Position numbers and translations under genes: made by a program
Shown: positions 54,447 through 64,000 of the stretch, in pieces
Layout: each line of letters opens with the position of its first letter
Position numbering within the stretch: the stretch's first letter is position 1
From: an uncultured Cohaesibacter sp.
Lineage (GTDB): Bacteria > Pseudomonadota > Alphaproteobacteria > Rhizobiales > Cohaesibacteraceae
Assembly: GCF_963677725.1 (NCBI RefSeq)
Contig: NZ_OY782507.1
Location: forward strand, 1,426,001-1,490,000
Length of the DNA: 64,000 bases
Direction of reading: 5' to 3'
The notes under the pieces: model-generated
Database searches by the model: none
What the model was told of the DNA's origin: nothing
The model's input: the letters and a program-made list of their open reading frames with translations, nothing else

Positions 54447-55712
54447 ATGAAAAACAAGACAATCTTGGCCGCTGGCCTGTTATCGACATTGCTCTTGGCG
54501 CAAAGCGCCCTTGCGACGGATCTTTCAATCGTACATGGCGCGGTGGGGCGCGATCATGACGTTCTGCGTGCTGCGCTGGATCGCTATGAAGCCGAAAGCG
54601 GCAACAAGGTGACCATCGTCTCCATGCCGGAACGCACCACCGATCAGTTCGCCCAGTTCAAGCTGTGGCTCTCGGCCAAGAATGCCGACATCGATGTCTA
54701 CCGTCTTGATGTGATCTGGGCGCCGCAGATTGCAGATCATTTTGTTGATCTGACCGAAGCGACCAAGGATATTATCGGCGGCTTCTCGCCAATGGCAGTG
54801 CAGTCCCAGACCGTGGATGGCAAGCTCGTTGCCTTGCCGATGTTTCTTGGCGGACCTGCCCTTTATTATCGTGCTGATCTGCTTGAGAAATATGGAAAGG
54901 ACGTCCCGAAAACATGGGAAGAGCTGACGGCGACCGCGAAGGAAATCATGGATGCGGAACGGGCCGCAGGCCATTCCGACATGTGGGGTTATGTCTTTCA
55001 GGGTGCCTCATATGAAGGCCTGACCTGCAATGCGATGGAATGGATCGCGTCTTCGGGTGGCGGTCAGGTTGTCGAGCCGGATGGATCAATTTCGGTTAAA
55101 AATGAAGCTGCGGCCAAAGCGCTTGATCTGGCGGCCACCTGGATCGGCGGGATTTCGCCAGAAGGCGTCCTCAATTATGCGGAAGAAGATGCCCGCGGCA
55201 TTTTCCAGTCTGGCAATGCGGTCTTCATGCGCAACTGGAACTATGCCTACGCTCTTGTTAAGGGCGAAGACAGCCCGATCAAGGATGGTGTTGCCGTTTC
55301 AGTCCTGCCCTCTGATGGCACCCATGCTCCGGCTTCCATTCTTGGCGGATCGCATCTGGGCGTTTCCAAATACTCAAAGCATCAGGACGAGGCCATTGAT
55401 CTGGTCCGCTTCCTGAACAACTATGAAAGCCAGAAAGCCCGGGCCATTGACAGCTCTCGCCCGCCGACCCTGATGGCCGTTTATGACGACAAGGAAGTGG
55501 CTGAAAAAGTCGAGTTCATCCCCCTTTGGAAACCGGTGATCGAGAATGCCATTGTGCGGCCATCTGCCCCGACCAAAACCTCCTACAATGAGATTTCGTC
55601 GGAAATCTGGACCGCTGCCCATGACGTTCTGGAAGGCAAAAGCACGGGCACCAAAGCGGTCGCCAAGCTGGCAGCCCGCCTGAAGCGTCTTAAAGGATCC
55701 GGCTGGAAGTAA
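54447..55712 (+). CDS. Sugar ABC transporter binding protein
   Basis: MalE-type binding protein of 421 residues with a signal peptide (about 1-23, ending SALATD). Family blocks include AVFMRNWNYAYALVKG and GGSHLGVSKYSKHQDEA. GGGGAA precedes the ATG, which lies 28 bases after the PHP gene. It opens the transporter unit and probably binds an amino sugar or its conjugate. Confidence 0.9.
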   Translation: MKNKTILAAGLLSTLLLAQSALATDLSIVHGAVGRDHDVLRAALDRYEAESGNKVTIVSMPERTTDQFAQFKLWLSAKNADIDVYRLDVIWAPQIADHFVDLTEATKDIIGGFSPMAVQSQTVDGKLVALPMFLGGPALYYRADLLEKYGKDVPKTWEELTATAKEIMDAERAAGHSDMWGYVFQGASYEGLTCNAMEWIASSGGGQVVEPDGSISVKNEAAAKALDLAATWIGGISPEGVLNYAEEDARGIFQSGNAVFMRNWNYAYALVKGEDSPIKDGVAVSVLPSDGTHAPASILGGSHLGVSKYSKHQDEAIDLVRFLNNYESQKARAIDSSRPPTLMAVYDDKEVAEKVEFIPLWKPVIENAIVRPSAPTKTSYNEISSEIWTAAHDVLEGKSTGTKAVAKLAARLKRLKGSGWK

Positions 55713-55818
55713 GGCGCCGCATGGTCGCGTACTTCGCGATGCAATCTCACAGGGGTTCGGCGCAATGTGCCGGACCCGCTTACAAGAGCGTTTGAAATCG
55801 CCACAGAGGAGTGGATCC

Positions 55819-56772
55819 ATGCCTCCAAGATCAGGGGCCCAACAGACCGGACTGATAAGGCAGCGAACGCGCTCTGCTTGGATGTTCGTCGCTCCCATGC
55901 TGGTCGTATTGGCCATCGTTGCCCTTTACCCCTTGGCCGAAACCATCTGGTATGGCTTCACCGATGCCTCGCTGAATTCCATCGATAATGCCAGTTTTGT
56001 CGGGTTTCAGAATTATCTCGAATGGCTTGATTATGGGGATGGGGACGGTGAATGGCTCGGCCTGCTGGCAGACGAGCGCTGGTGGCAAGCCGTCTGGAAT
56101 ACGTTGCGATTTGCCTTTATCTCGGTTTCGCTGGAGACAGTTTTTGGCATGATCATCGCTCTGGTGCTGAACAAGCAGTTTGCTGGCCGCAGTTTCGTGC
56201 GCGCCTCCGTGCTGGTGCCATGGGCTATTCCAACCGTCGTTTCAGCCAAGCTCTGGGTCTGGATGCTGCATGACCAGTTCGGCATCATCAATGACATGAT
56301 GCTTGGAATGGGATTGATCTCAAAACCAATCGCATGGACTGCGTCACCTGATACTGCCATGACTGCGGTTTTGATTGTCGACATCTGGAAGACGACGCCC
56401 TTCATGGCCCTACTCATTCTGGCTGGCCTTCAAATGATCCCGCGCGACATCTATGAAGCCGCTCGTCTGGACCAGATCGGGCCTTTCACCCTGTTTCGCA
56501 AAGTGACGCTGCCTCTGGTTATGCCAGCGGTGCTGGTCGCCATCGTCTTTCGCGCCCTTGATGCCCTGCGTGTCTTTGATGTGGTCTATATCATGACGCC
56601 CAATTCCCCCCAGACACGTTCCATGTCGGTTTTTGCGCGAGAAAACCTCTTCGATTACGACAATTTTGCCTACGGATCGGCTGCGTCGACGCTGTTGTTC
56701 CTGATCATCGCCCTGATCACGATCAGCTTCATATATGGGACCAAGATGGATCTTTCGGGGGACAAGTCATGA
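55819..56772 (+). CDS. Sugar ABC permease, MalF/UgpA-like
   Basis: Inner-membrane permease of 317 residues with six hydrophobic segments. The EAA loop is IYEAARLDQIGPFTLFRKVTLP near 212-233. The ATG at 55819 has GAGGAG upstream and removes a non-homologous N-terminus. Its stop overlaps the next start by four bases. Confidence 0.9.
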   Translation: MPPRSGAQQTGLIRQRTRSAWMFVAPMLVVLAIVALYPLAETIWYGFTDASLNSIDNASFVGFQNYLEWLDYGDGDGEWLGLLADERWWQAVWNTLRFAFISVSLETVFGMIIALVLNKQFAGRSFVRASVLVPWAIPTVVSAKLWVWMLHDQFGIINDMMLGMGLISKPIAWTASPDTAMTAVLIVDIWKTTPFMALLILAGLQMIPRDIYEAARLDQIGPFTLFRKVTLPLVMPAVLVAIVFRALDALRVFDVVYIMTPNSPQTRSMSVFARENLFDYDNFAYGSAASTLLFLIIALITISFIYGTKMDLSGDKS

Positions 56773-57608
56773 CGCGCAAGCACATCAATATTGTCAAAGG
56801 CATCGGTTTTTACGGCCTTCTTGCCATCATCGTCCTTCAGGCGCTGTTCCCCTTCTATTACGCCATTGTCACGAGCTTCAAGTCGGGTCAATCTCTGTTC
56901 GAGGTCGATTATTTCCCGCGTGTTTTCGACATATCGAACTATGTGTCAGCCTTTGAGGATGGATATTTCTTCTCGCAGATTCTCAATTCCATTTTCGTGG
57001 CAACCGTGGTGGTGATCGCTTCGCTGTTGTTGGCTGTGACGGCATCCTATGGTCTGGCACGGATCCGCTTTCGTGGTCGCGGGGTTCTGCTTTTCACCAT
57101 CCTGTCGGTGTCCATGTTCCCGCAGATTGCGGTCCTTTCGGGGCTCTTTGCGATGATCCGCGCGTTTGGCCTGTTCAATTCGCTCTGGTCGCTCGTCTTC
57201 TCCTACATGATCTTCACGCTGCCATTCACGGTCTGGGTGCTCACCACCTTCATGCGCGAATTGCCGGTCGAGCTTGAGGAAGCCGCCATTATGGACGGCG
57301 CCAAACCACTCACCATCATCCGGCGGATTTTCCTGCCATTATTGTGGCCTGCGATGGTGACAACCGGATTGCTGGCCTTCATCCATGCATGGAACGAGTT
57401 TCTGTTCGCGCTCACCTTTCTGTCCACCGATGCCCAGCGCACGGTGCCTGTTGCGATCGCGATGATCTCCGGCCAGTCCGAGTTTGAAGTGCCCTGGGGC
57501 AATATCATGGCAGCATCGGTGATTGTCACCGTGCCGCTCATTCTTCTTGTTCTCGTCTTTCAACGCAAAATCATATCCGGCCTGACGGCGGGCGCGGTAA
57601 AGGGGTAA
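56769..57608 (+). CDS. Sugar ABC permease, MalG-like
   Basis: Inner-membrane permease of 279 residues with six hydrophobic segments and the EAA loop [22 protein letters not shown] near 165-186. It pairs with the preceding permease and is followed after two bases by the ATPase gene. Confidence 0.92.
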   Translation: MTRKHINIVKGIGFYGLLAIIVLQALFPFYYAIVTSFKSGQSLFEVDYFPRVFDISNYVSAFEDGYFFSQILNSIFVATVVVIASLLLAVTASYGLARIRFRGRGVLLFTILSVSMFPQIAVLSGLFAMIRAFGLFNSLWSLVFSYMIFTLPFTVWVLTTFMRELPVELEEAAIMDGAKPLTIIRRIFLPLLWPAMVTTGLLAFIHAWNEFLFALTFLSTDAQRTVPVAIAMISGQSEFEVPWGNIMAASVIVTVPLILLVLVFQRKIISGLTAGAVKG

Positions 57609-57610
57609 CT

Positions 57611-58618
57611 ATGGCCACTGTTGAGCTGATCAATGTCCGCAAATGCTACGACCGGGTCGAGGTACTGCATGACATCAATCTTTCGCTTCAGGGGGGCGAG
57701 TTTGTGGTCTTTGTGGGACCATCCGGCTGCGGGAAATCAACCTTGCTGCGCATGATTGCAGGCCTTGAAGGGATCACCGAGGGGGATTTGCGCATAGACG
57801 GCAAGAATATGAATGACGTTCTGCCCGCGGACCGGGGGGTATCGATGGTGTTCCAGTCCTATGCCCTTTACCCGCACATGTCTGTATTCGAGAATATGGC
57901 TTTCGGTCTGGAACAGGCAAAATTGTCCAAGCAAGAGATCCGTGTGCGGGTCGATGAAGCGGCGAAAATGCTCCAGATCACGGATCTGATGGACCGCAAG
58001 CCCAAACAGCTTTCGGGCGGGCAGCGCCAACGGGTGGCGATTGGTCGGGCCATCACGAGAAAGCCACGGGTTTTCCTCTTTGACGAGCCTCTGTCCAACC
58101 TCGATGCCGCCTTGAGATCTGACACCCGTGTTGAAATTGCACGCCTGCATGAAAAGCTCAGCGACACTACGATGATCTATGTGACCCACGACCAATATGA
58201 AGCCATGACGCTGGCTGACAGGATCGTGGTGCTGAATGATGGCAAAATCGAACAGGTTGGCACACCGATGGAGCTTTTCGACAAACCCGCAAGCCAGTTT
58301 GTTGCCGGGTTCATCGGCTCGCCCAAGATGAACTTCATCACCGGCGCTGAGGCCGAAACCCGCAATGCGCATCTGCTGGGGTTGCGTCCCGAAGACATCA
58401 GCGCCTCAACGGATAGCGGCCTCTGGGAGGGAAAGGTGATCCTCTCCGAAGCGCTCGGCTCGGACACTTACCTGCATGTGGAAACCGACTTCTGCGAAAA
58501 GCCACTGGTTGTTCGCGCCGCCGGGCGCATGCACTTTGCCTCTCATGGTCCGGTTTATCTGACCCCGGACATGAGCCGCGCCTATCTCTTTGATGCGCAT
58601 GGTCGGCCCGTAACCTGA
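57611..58618 (+). CDS. Sugar ABC transporter ATPase, UgpC/MalK-like
   Basis: ATPase of 335 residues with Walker [13 protein letters not shown]-loop [10 protein letters not shown], signature [14 protein letters not shown], Walker [13 protein letters not shown] and His in YVTHDQ, then a C-terminal regulatory domain (about 235-335) shorter than in MalK of enteric bacteria. It completes the carbohydrate importer. Confidence 0.93.
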   Translation: MATVELINVRKCYDRVEVLHDINLSLQGGEFVVFVGPSGCGKSTLLRMIAGLEGITEGDLRIDGKNMNDVLPADRGVSMVFQSYALYPHMSVFENMAFGLEQAKLSKQEIRVRVDEAAKMLQITDLMDRKPKQLSGGQRQRVAIGRAITRKPRVFLFDEPLSNLDAALRSDTRVEIARLHEKLSDTTMIYVTHDQYEAMTLADRIVVLNDGKIEQVGTPMELFDKPASQFVAGFIGSPKMNFITGAEAETRNAHLLGLRPEDISASTDSGLWEGKVILSEALGSDTYLHVETDFCEKPLVVRAAGRMHFASHGPVYLTPDMSRAYLFDAHGRPVT

Positions 58619-58719
58619 GCAATGGACCACAGCGCCAATCACCCGATAGGACCCACCATGTGCCGCATCACTGTTCTCATTCGGGTGTCTTTGAGGTAAG
58701 AAGCCACAGAAGGTCAATC

Positions 58720-59904
58720 ATGGATAACAGCCGGAATGATCGCAGAATGATGTCCCAAATCATGGCTGCGATCCTTGAAGCGGGGGCCCTGTCAACATCG
58801 AAGCTGATGAACAGAACCGGGCTTGGGGAGACCGAAATTTTATCTCCTTTGAACATGCTGCATGAAAAGGGATTTATAAAAGCGCAAACAAGCGTTGCAG
58901 AAAGCCATCTGGGGGCAAATCGGGACGCTGGCTTTGCGCTTGCTTTTGACGTCGGCGGCACGAAAATCATTGGCCTCCTGCTGGATTTATACGGCTCGGT
59001 CCTTGCGCAAAAAAGAGTGGTCACCGATGCACAAGGTGGTTTGGCAGTCGTGGACCAACTTGTGGGGCTATCGGACGATCTGTTTGCGCTGGCGGGCAAA
59101 GATGCTGATCACCTGCGCGCCTTAGCTCTTGGCGTTCCCGGTGTCCCGGATCCCCGAACCGGAGCCATCCGGATGGCGAGCAATATTGCCCAATGGGAAG
59201 ACATCGATATTGGTGATGCTGTATCCAAACACTTTCCCGGTTGCGTGGTCCTGATTGAAAATGATGTCAATCTGGCTGCTCTTGGTGAAGCACACTACTC
59301 CAAGCATCAAGTGGGTGGGAATTTTGGCTATATCAATGTGGGAACCGGCATCAGCCTGGGCATCATTCTTGGGGGGCAGTTGATCAAGGGGGCCTCTGGC
59401 GCCGCCGGTGAAATCGGCTTCATGCCCATTGTCCCGCCTCAAGCATCAGGTCATATCGGATACAATCAGCAGCTTGAGGCAACCTTTGGCAGCCGAGGTC
59501 TGGTTGAGCGCTACAATGCAACCATTCGGAACAAATCAGTAGCGACGGTTCGAGAGATATTCGAACTGGCCGAAAGCGGCGAGCCCACTGCCCATGCCCT
59601 GCTTGATGAAACCGCCCATTATCTTTCCATCGCCTTGCTTTGCATCGATGCCTGTCTTGACCTTGGAACCTATATTTTGGGTGGGAGCATTGGCATGCAG
59701 GCTATGCTGCGGGAACGAATTTCGGCCCATCTGGATGCCCAGCAGGCGGCAAATATCCGGCTGGAAAAAAGCTTTCTGGACAATAAGGCAGGCATTTATG
59801 GCGCCGCCTCCCTCGCCAGCCAGTCATTGCTGGATGCGCTGTTCGATTTCTCGTCAGCAGGGTTGCCCCTGCCGGACATTGCCATCAACCCCGCTTCGCT
59901 CTGA
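58720..59904 (+). CDS. ROK-family protein lacking the zinc cysteines
   Basis: ROK protein of 394 residues with an N-terminal winged helix (about 8-60, STSKLMNRTGLGETEIL) and a sugar-kinase-like fold with the phosphate motif FDVGGTKI and the catalytic-type IENDVNLAALGEA. The zinc motif CxCGxxGCxE is absent: the matching segment after GH is IGYNQQLEATFGSRG. It is followed by nagB and could be a NagC-like regulator, a kinase, or both. The ATG at 58720 is chosen over an unsupported start at 58660. Confidence 0.8.
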   Translation: MDNSRNDRRMMSQIMAAILEAGALSTSKLMNRTGLGETEILSPLNMLHEKGFIKAQTSVAESHLGANRDAGFALAFDVGGTKIIGLLLDLYGSVLAQKRVVTDAQGGLAVVDQLVGLSDDLFALAGKDADHLRALALGVPGVPDPRTGAIRMASNIAQWEDIDIGDAVSKHFPGCVVLIENDVNLAALGEAHYSKHQVGGNFGYINVGTGISLGIILGGQLIKGASGAAGEIGFMPIVPPQASGHIGYNQQLEATFGSRGLVERYNATIRNKSVATVREIFELAESGEPTAHALLDETAHYLSIALLCIDACLDLGTYILGGSIGMQAMLRERISAHLDAQQAANIRLEKSFLDNKAGIYGAASLASQSLLDALFDFSSAGLPLPDIAINPASL

Positions 59905-59951
59905 CACCCCGCAGACGGGTTGGAAACCGGAAAATCCAAGGACCACTCACC

Positions 59952-60737
59952 ATGAATGCGCTTGCAAAACAATCTCGTTTCTCTCAGCGGCCCCTTGTTC
60001 GCAATGGCATCCATGGTGTTGTTTTCAAAGCGCAAGACGGTCTTGCTCATCATGCCGCCAACATGATCATCGAGCAGTTGCGGGCAAAACCGGATTCGGT
60101 CTTGTGTCTGCCAACGGGGCGCACGCCCCTGCTCACTTACCGAAAGCTTGTTGAGGCCTATCAACGCAATGAGGTCAGCTTCCGGCATGCAACGATTTTC
60201 AATGTTGATGAATATGTCGGCCTTGGGAAACAGGATCAGGGCTCTTTCGCGACCTATATGCGCGACAATCTGTTCGACCATATCGATTGTCCTGCTACCA
60301 AACGATTCATTCCTGACGGACGTGCGGAGGATCTACAGCAAGAAACTCGGGACTATGAAACGCGCATTACGGAGGCAGGCGGGATTGATCTCATGGTGCT
60401 GGGCGTCGGCAACAATGGGCATATCGGGTTTAACGAACCGGGCTCGGAGGCGACCAGCCGGACTCGCATTGTCAAGCTTGCACCCCAGACCTTGCAGGCC
60501 AACGCCGCCGATTTGCCTCAAAAGAAGCGCCCTACAGAAGCACTGTCCATTGGCATGCAAACAATCATGGAAGCAAGGCGCATCGTGCTGCTTGCGATGG
60601 GGGAAACGAAGCGTCCAGCGCTTGAGCACCTCTTCGCGCGATTGCACCCGGAACAATGGCCCGTTTCGCTGTTGGCAGACCATCCAGATTTTACAGTTCT
60701 GATGGATGAGCAAGCGTTGCCGTTCAAAGTGCGGTAA
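59952..60737 (+). CDS. nagB: Glucosamine-6-phosphate deaminase
   Basis: Converts glucosamine-6-phosphate to fructose-6-phosphate and ammonia. The 261 residues show LCLPTGRTPLLTY (51-63) for phosphate binding, catalytic NVDEYVGL (84-91, Asp86) and GNNGHIGFNEPG (153-164, His157), all expected in NagB. It is the last gene of the cluster, 47 bases after the ROK gene. No NagA deacetylase is present in the window, so the imported compound may already be unacetylated, or the PHP protein may take that part. Confidence 0.92.
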   Translation: MNALAKQSRFSQRPLVRNGIHGVVFKAQDGLAHHAANMIIEQLRAKPDSVLCLPTGRTPLLTYRKLVEAYQRNEVSFRHATIFNVDEYVGLGKQDQGSFATYMRDNLFDHIDCPATKRFIPDGRAEDLQQETRDYETRITEAGGIDLMVLGVGNNGHIGFNEPGSEATSRTRIVKLAPQTLQANAADLPQKKRPTEALSIGMQTIMEARRIVLLAMGETKRPALEHLFARLHPEQWPVSLLADHPDFTVLMDEQALPFKVR

Positions 60738-60744
60738 GAAGTAA

Positions 60745-61467
60745 CAGGACAGTCGCTTTATTGGAGAGCGGGACGACCCGGAGACCGGTCTCACCTATCT
60801 CCATGCCCGTTACTATGACCCGGCTCTTGCCCGCTTCATCTCGCCAGACTGGTACGACCCAACCCAACCCGGTGTCGGCACCAACCGATACGCATATTCC
60901 GCAAACGATCCAGTGAATTTGAGCGATCCCAAGGGGAATTGCATTTGGGATGTTTGTGCAACGGAAATTGCGGTTACTGCAATAGCTGTCACTGCAGCAT
61001 ATGCTTATGCAACCAATGTGCTTGTTCCAGACTACAAAGATGACGGATTAATCAACGGATCCATCTTACAGACTCGAAACACGCTAGAATCCAAAGGATA
61101 TGTAAAACCATTGGGTGTAGGTCATCCAGATTCAGGGGTAAAAGGAATTCACATTCATGTTGGTGGGATAAAAGGTCAAAAAGGAGATATTGAAATTGGA
61201 ATTAAGATTGGACAGAGTGGCGAATGGGAACTTAACGGCGCAAGGCCAAAAGACAAAAGAAATGAAAGTTTGGGAAAAGCAAAAACAATTGCAGAAAAGT
61301 GGTTAGGAACAAAATCGGGACTCAAAGAATTGGCAGATAAGGCAAAAAAAACAGCTGCCGCTCTGAAAGGGCGTGATGAAACCGTAAAAGGAAAAATTGA
61401 CGAAATTGAAGATGTCGCAGAAAAAGCCTCAAGAGAACTCGATGAAAACGAAGAAAATAAGCAATGA
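60745..61467 (+). pseudogene. Orphan Rhs C-terminal fragment with toxin-like tip
   Basis: The frame opens right after a TAA at 60742 and has no start codon before the Rhs homology. It reads [36 protein letters not shown] and [19 protein letters not shown], the conserved C-terminal end of an Rhs core, then a variable tip of about 185 residues with a hydrophobic segment and a Lys/Glu-rich helical end. The tip (for example [15 protein letters not shown]) is not a family I recognise. This is the form of a polymorphic toxin tip separated from its Rhs parent; the upstream several kilobases are missing. Confidence 0.82.
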
Positions 61468-61936
61468 AACAAAAAAAAATTCGTATACACACCACCCAGT
61501 ATTTGATTTGTTGTCGAAGCGAGAAACTTTTGGCTTAGATAAATTTTGCGATTTAAATACAATTTTGCAAAAACTGGGCTCTCCTGATGAAGGCTGGGAA
61601 GATGATAGCCTTATGTGCTATGATGATTTAGAAATCGGCATTTGCAATAAAAGCACGTCTCCAAAGCCGGTGTACTTTGCTATATACCCTGAAAAAAACG
61701 AGGAAAAAAAGCTCATCATTCCTAACACCTACAAGAATGTTCCCGATAATTCGTCAAGAATCAAAAATTTTGTAGAATTCTTTTTCAGCAATAACATTGG
61801 CTTTGCATACGACCCTACCAAAGATTATGACATAAATCAGAAGTATTTGGTTACATCACATGGCGACGAGTTATTTTTTCAAAAAAAAAGTGATATGGAT
61901 TTTTATTTGTATTCTATCTACTTTTCTTCGTTGTAA
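61442..61936 (+). CDS. Candidate immunity protein for the Rhs tip
   Basis: Soluble protein of 164 residues with no membrane segment, rich in Lys, Asp and aromatic residues. The ATG at 61442 overlaps the Rhs frame by 26 bases, the spacing typical of toxin/immunity pairs. The sequence includes [20 protein letters not shown] and a Tyr/Phe-rich end. No named immunity family was recognised. The gene is AT-rich like the toxin tip and unlike the flanking genes. Immunity is inferred from position. Confidence 0.62.
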   Translation: MKTKKISNETKKNSYTHHPVFDLLSKRETFGLDKFCDLNTILQKLGSPDEGWEDDSLMCYDDLEIGICNKSTSPKPVYFAIYPEKNEEKKLIIPNTYKNVPDNSSRIKNFVEFFFSNNIGFAYDPTKDYDINQKYLVTSHGDELFFQKKSDMDFYLYSIYFSSL

Positions 61937-62029
61937 TTATGCGTTTCTAAGAGCCTGAATCAAAAAATCTTTCGAAGAGGTGGTCAGTTTCATCGCCGGA
62001 AACCGATCCGGTAGTTTTGCGGCGGTCAT
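61937..62029 (-). other. Short 30-codon open frame, possible gene remnant
   Basis: A complete frame of 30 codons (MTAAKLPDRFPAMKLTT..) begins two bases after the stop of the GspC-like remnant and ends exactly at the stop of the candidate immunity gene. It could be the remaining start of the next secretion-operon gene, truncated when the Rhs module joined. Confidence 0.3.
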
Positions 62030-62030
62030 A

Positions 62031-62466
62031 TCAACGAACAACTCTATACAATTGCAGATCGATTGTGTTTCCTTGTTTTTCGAGCGTCACTTTTTCACTC
62101 GCGATTTTGGCAACATTCCAATCATCTATCTCGGCTCCCTTTTTAACCCATCGGCTTGTGCCGTTTGCAGGATCTGAAAACAGAGCTTTTGACTGTCCAT
62201 CCGAAATAAGAATACCAGTCAGGTTTAGTCGAAAGTCATTTCCCAGACTAAGCGGTTTTTTGTTCGGGAAGTGGTTCGTTGCGCTGCGGAGATTGCACAG
62301 CCTCACTGCTCTTCTCATCCGTCATTTCTGAAATCGAGCGCAGGTCAAGTGCTTTCACTGGTGGTGAACCCGATAATGAAGATAATCGCTGGTCAGGTGG
62401 CTTATCCGGCACGTAGCTGCGGCATCCGTTTTGCCTGTTGGTGGGCGTCGGCCGATGACTTGCCAT
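62031..62466 (-). pseudogene. Frameshifted GspC-like secretion gene remnant
   Basis: Two minus-strand frames belong together. The downstream one reads DFRLNLTGILISDGQSKALF and SRWVKKGAEIDDWNVAKI, the pattern of the type II secretion GspC/PilP periplasmic domain. The upstream one ends EPLPEQKTA then a stop. Removing one base from the six-base T run at 62256-62261 would join them in frame. No N-terminal membrane segment is visible, so the gene is also truncated. The family call is from the domain pattern only. Confidence 0.6.
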
Positions 62467-62483
62467 ATGCTTGCGGAATGATT

Positions 62484-62516
62484 GGAATGGATGATGCGTT
62501 GTGCATCATCCATTCC
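62484..62516 (-). terminator. Hairpin downstream of the dihydroxyacetone kinase gene
   Basis: GGAATGGATGATGC pairs perfectly with GCATCATCCATTCC around a five-base loop, 7 bases after the stop of the kinase gene. There is no strong T run after it. Confidence 0.65.
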
Positions 62517-62522
62517 CATTGT

Positions 62523-64000
<1,478 letters not shown>

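Overview
The window looks like a catabolic region of an alphaproteobacterial chromosome, most plausibly a marine or saline-habitat member of the Hyphomicrobiales or Rhodobacterales. The main reason is the compact ectoine/hydroxyectoine utilisation locus (enuR-uehABC-usp-eutABC-eutD-deacetylase-ssd-atf, with an asnC gene) typical of that class. Several TRAP and ABC uptake systems and a four-subunit sarcosine oxidase fit the same picture. No rRNA, tRNA, CRISPR array, insertion sequence or replication origin was recognised.

Layout. 1-6.7 kb: a TctE/TctD-like two-component system (kinase cut by the left edge) faces away from a PhnD-like periplasmic binding protein and an AfuABC/FbpABC-type ABC transporter. 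6.8-20.9 kb: the ectoine degradation operon, all on the minus strand, from the MocR-type regulator EnuR down to the transaminase; a strong terminator separates it from the Lrp/AsnC gene. 21.2-22.3 kb: a PCuAC copper chaperone and a small Cys-rich exported protein. 22.9-27.7 kb: a second TRAP transporter, a DauR-like regulator and a class I aminotransferase. 27.9-36.3 kb: a polyamine-type ABC transporter (PotDABC order), an SDR dehydrogenase and, divergently, an APH-fold kinase plus an AGXT2L-type phospho-lyase, with a DeoR regulator; together they suggest catabolism of an amino alcohol. 36.4-40.0 kb: an isochorismatase-type hydrolase beside a PfkB kinase, RpiR regulator and TIM-barrel aldolase-like protein. 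40.2-50.2 kb: a BCCT osmolyte transporter, a glutathione transferase, sarcosine oxidase soxBDAG and a divergent GlxA/GbdR-type regulator, consistent with glycine-betaine or sarcosine use. 50.4-60.7 kb: a GntR/LacI-type regulator, Gfo/Idh/MocA oxidoreductase, PHP-domain protein, sugar ABC transporter, ROK protein and NagB, an apparent amino-sugar pathway with unusual enzymes.

60.7-62.5 kb is different in character: AT-rich, with a 5'-truncated Rhs tip (toxin-like C-terminus) directly after nagB, a small overlapping gene that is a candidate immunity gene, and a frameshifted remnant of a GspC-like secretion gene on the opposite strand. The window ends inside a DhaK-DhaL dihydroxyacetone kinase-type gene.

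The most interesting targets are the kinase/phospho-lyase pair with its Pot-type transporter, the amino-sugar cluster with PHP and Cys-rich oxidoreductase, the M20 deacetylase standing where EutE is expected in the ectoine pathway, and the orphan Rhs toxin/immunity module. All functional assignments come from motifs and context read by eye; no database search was run.
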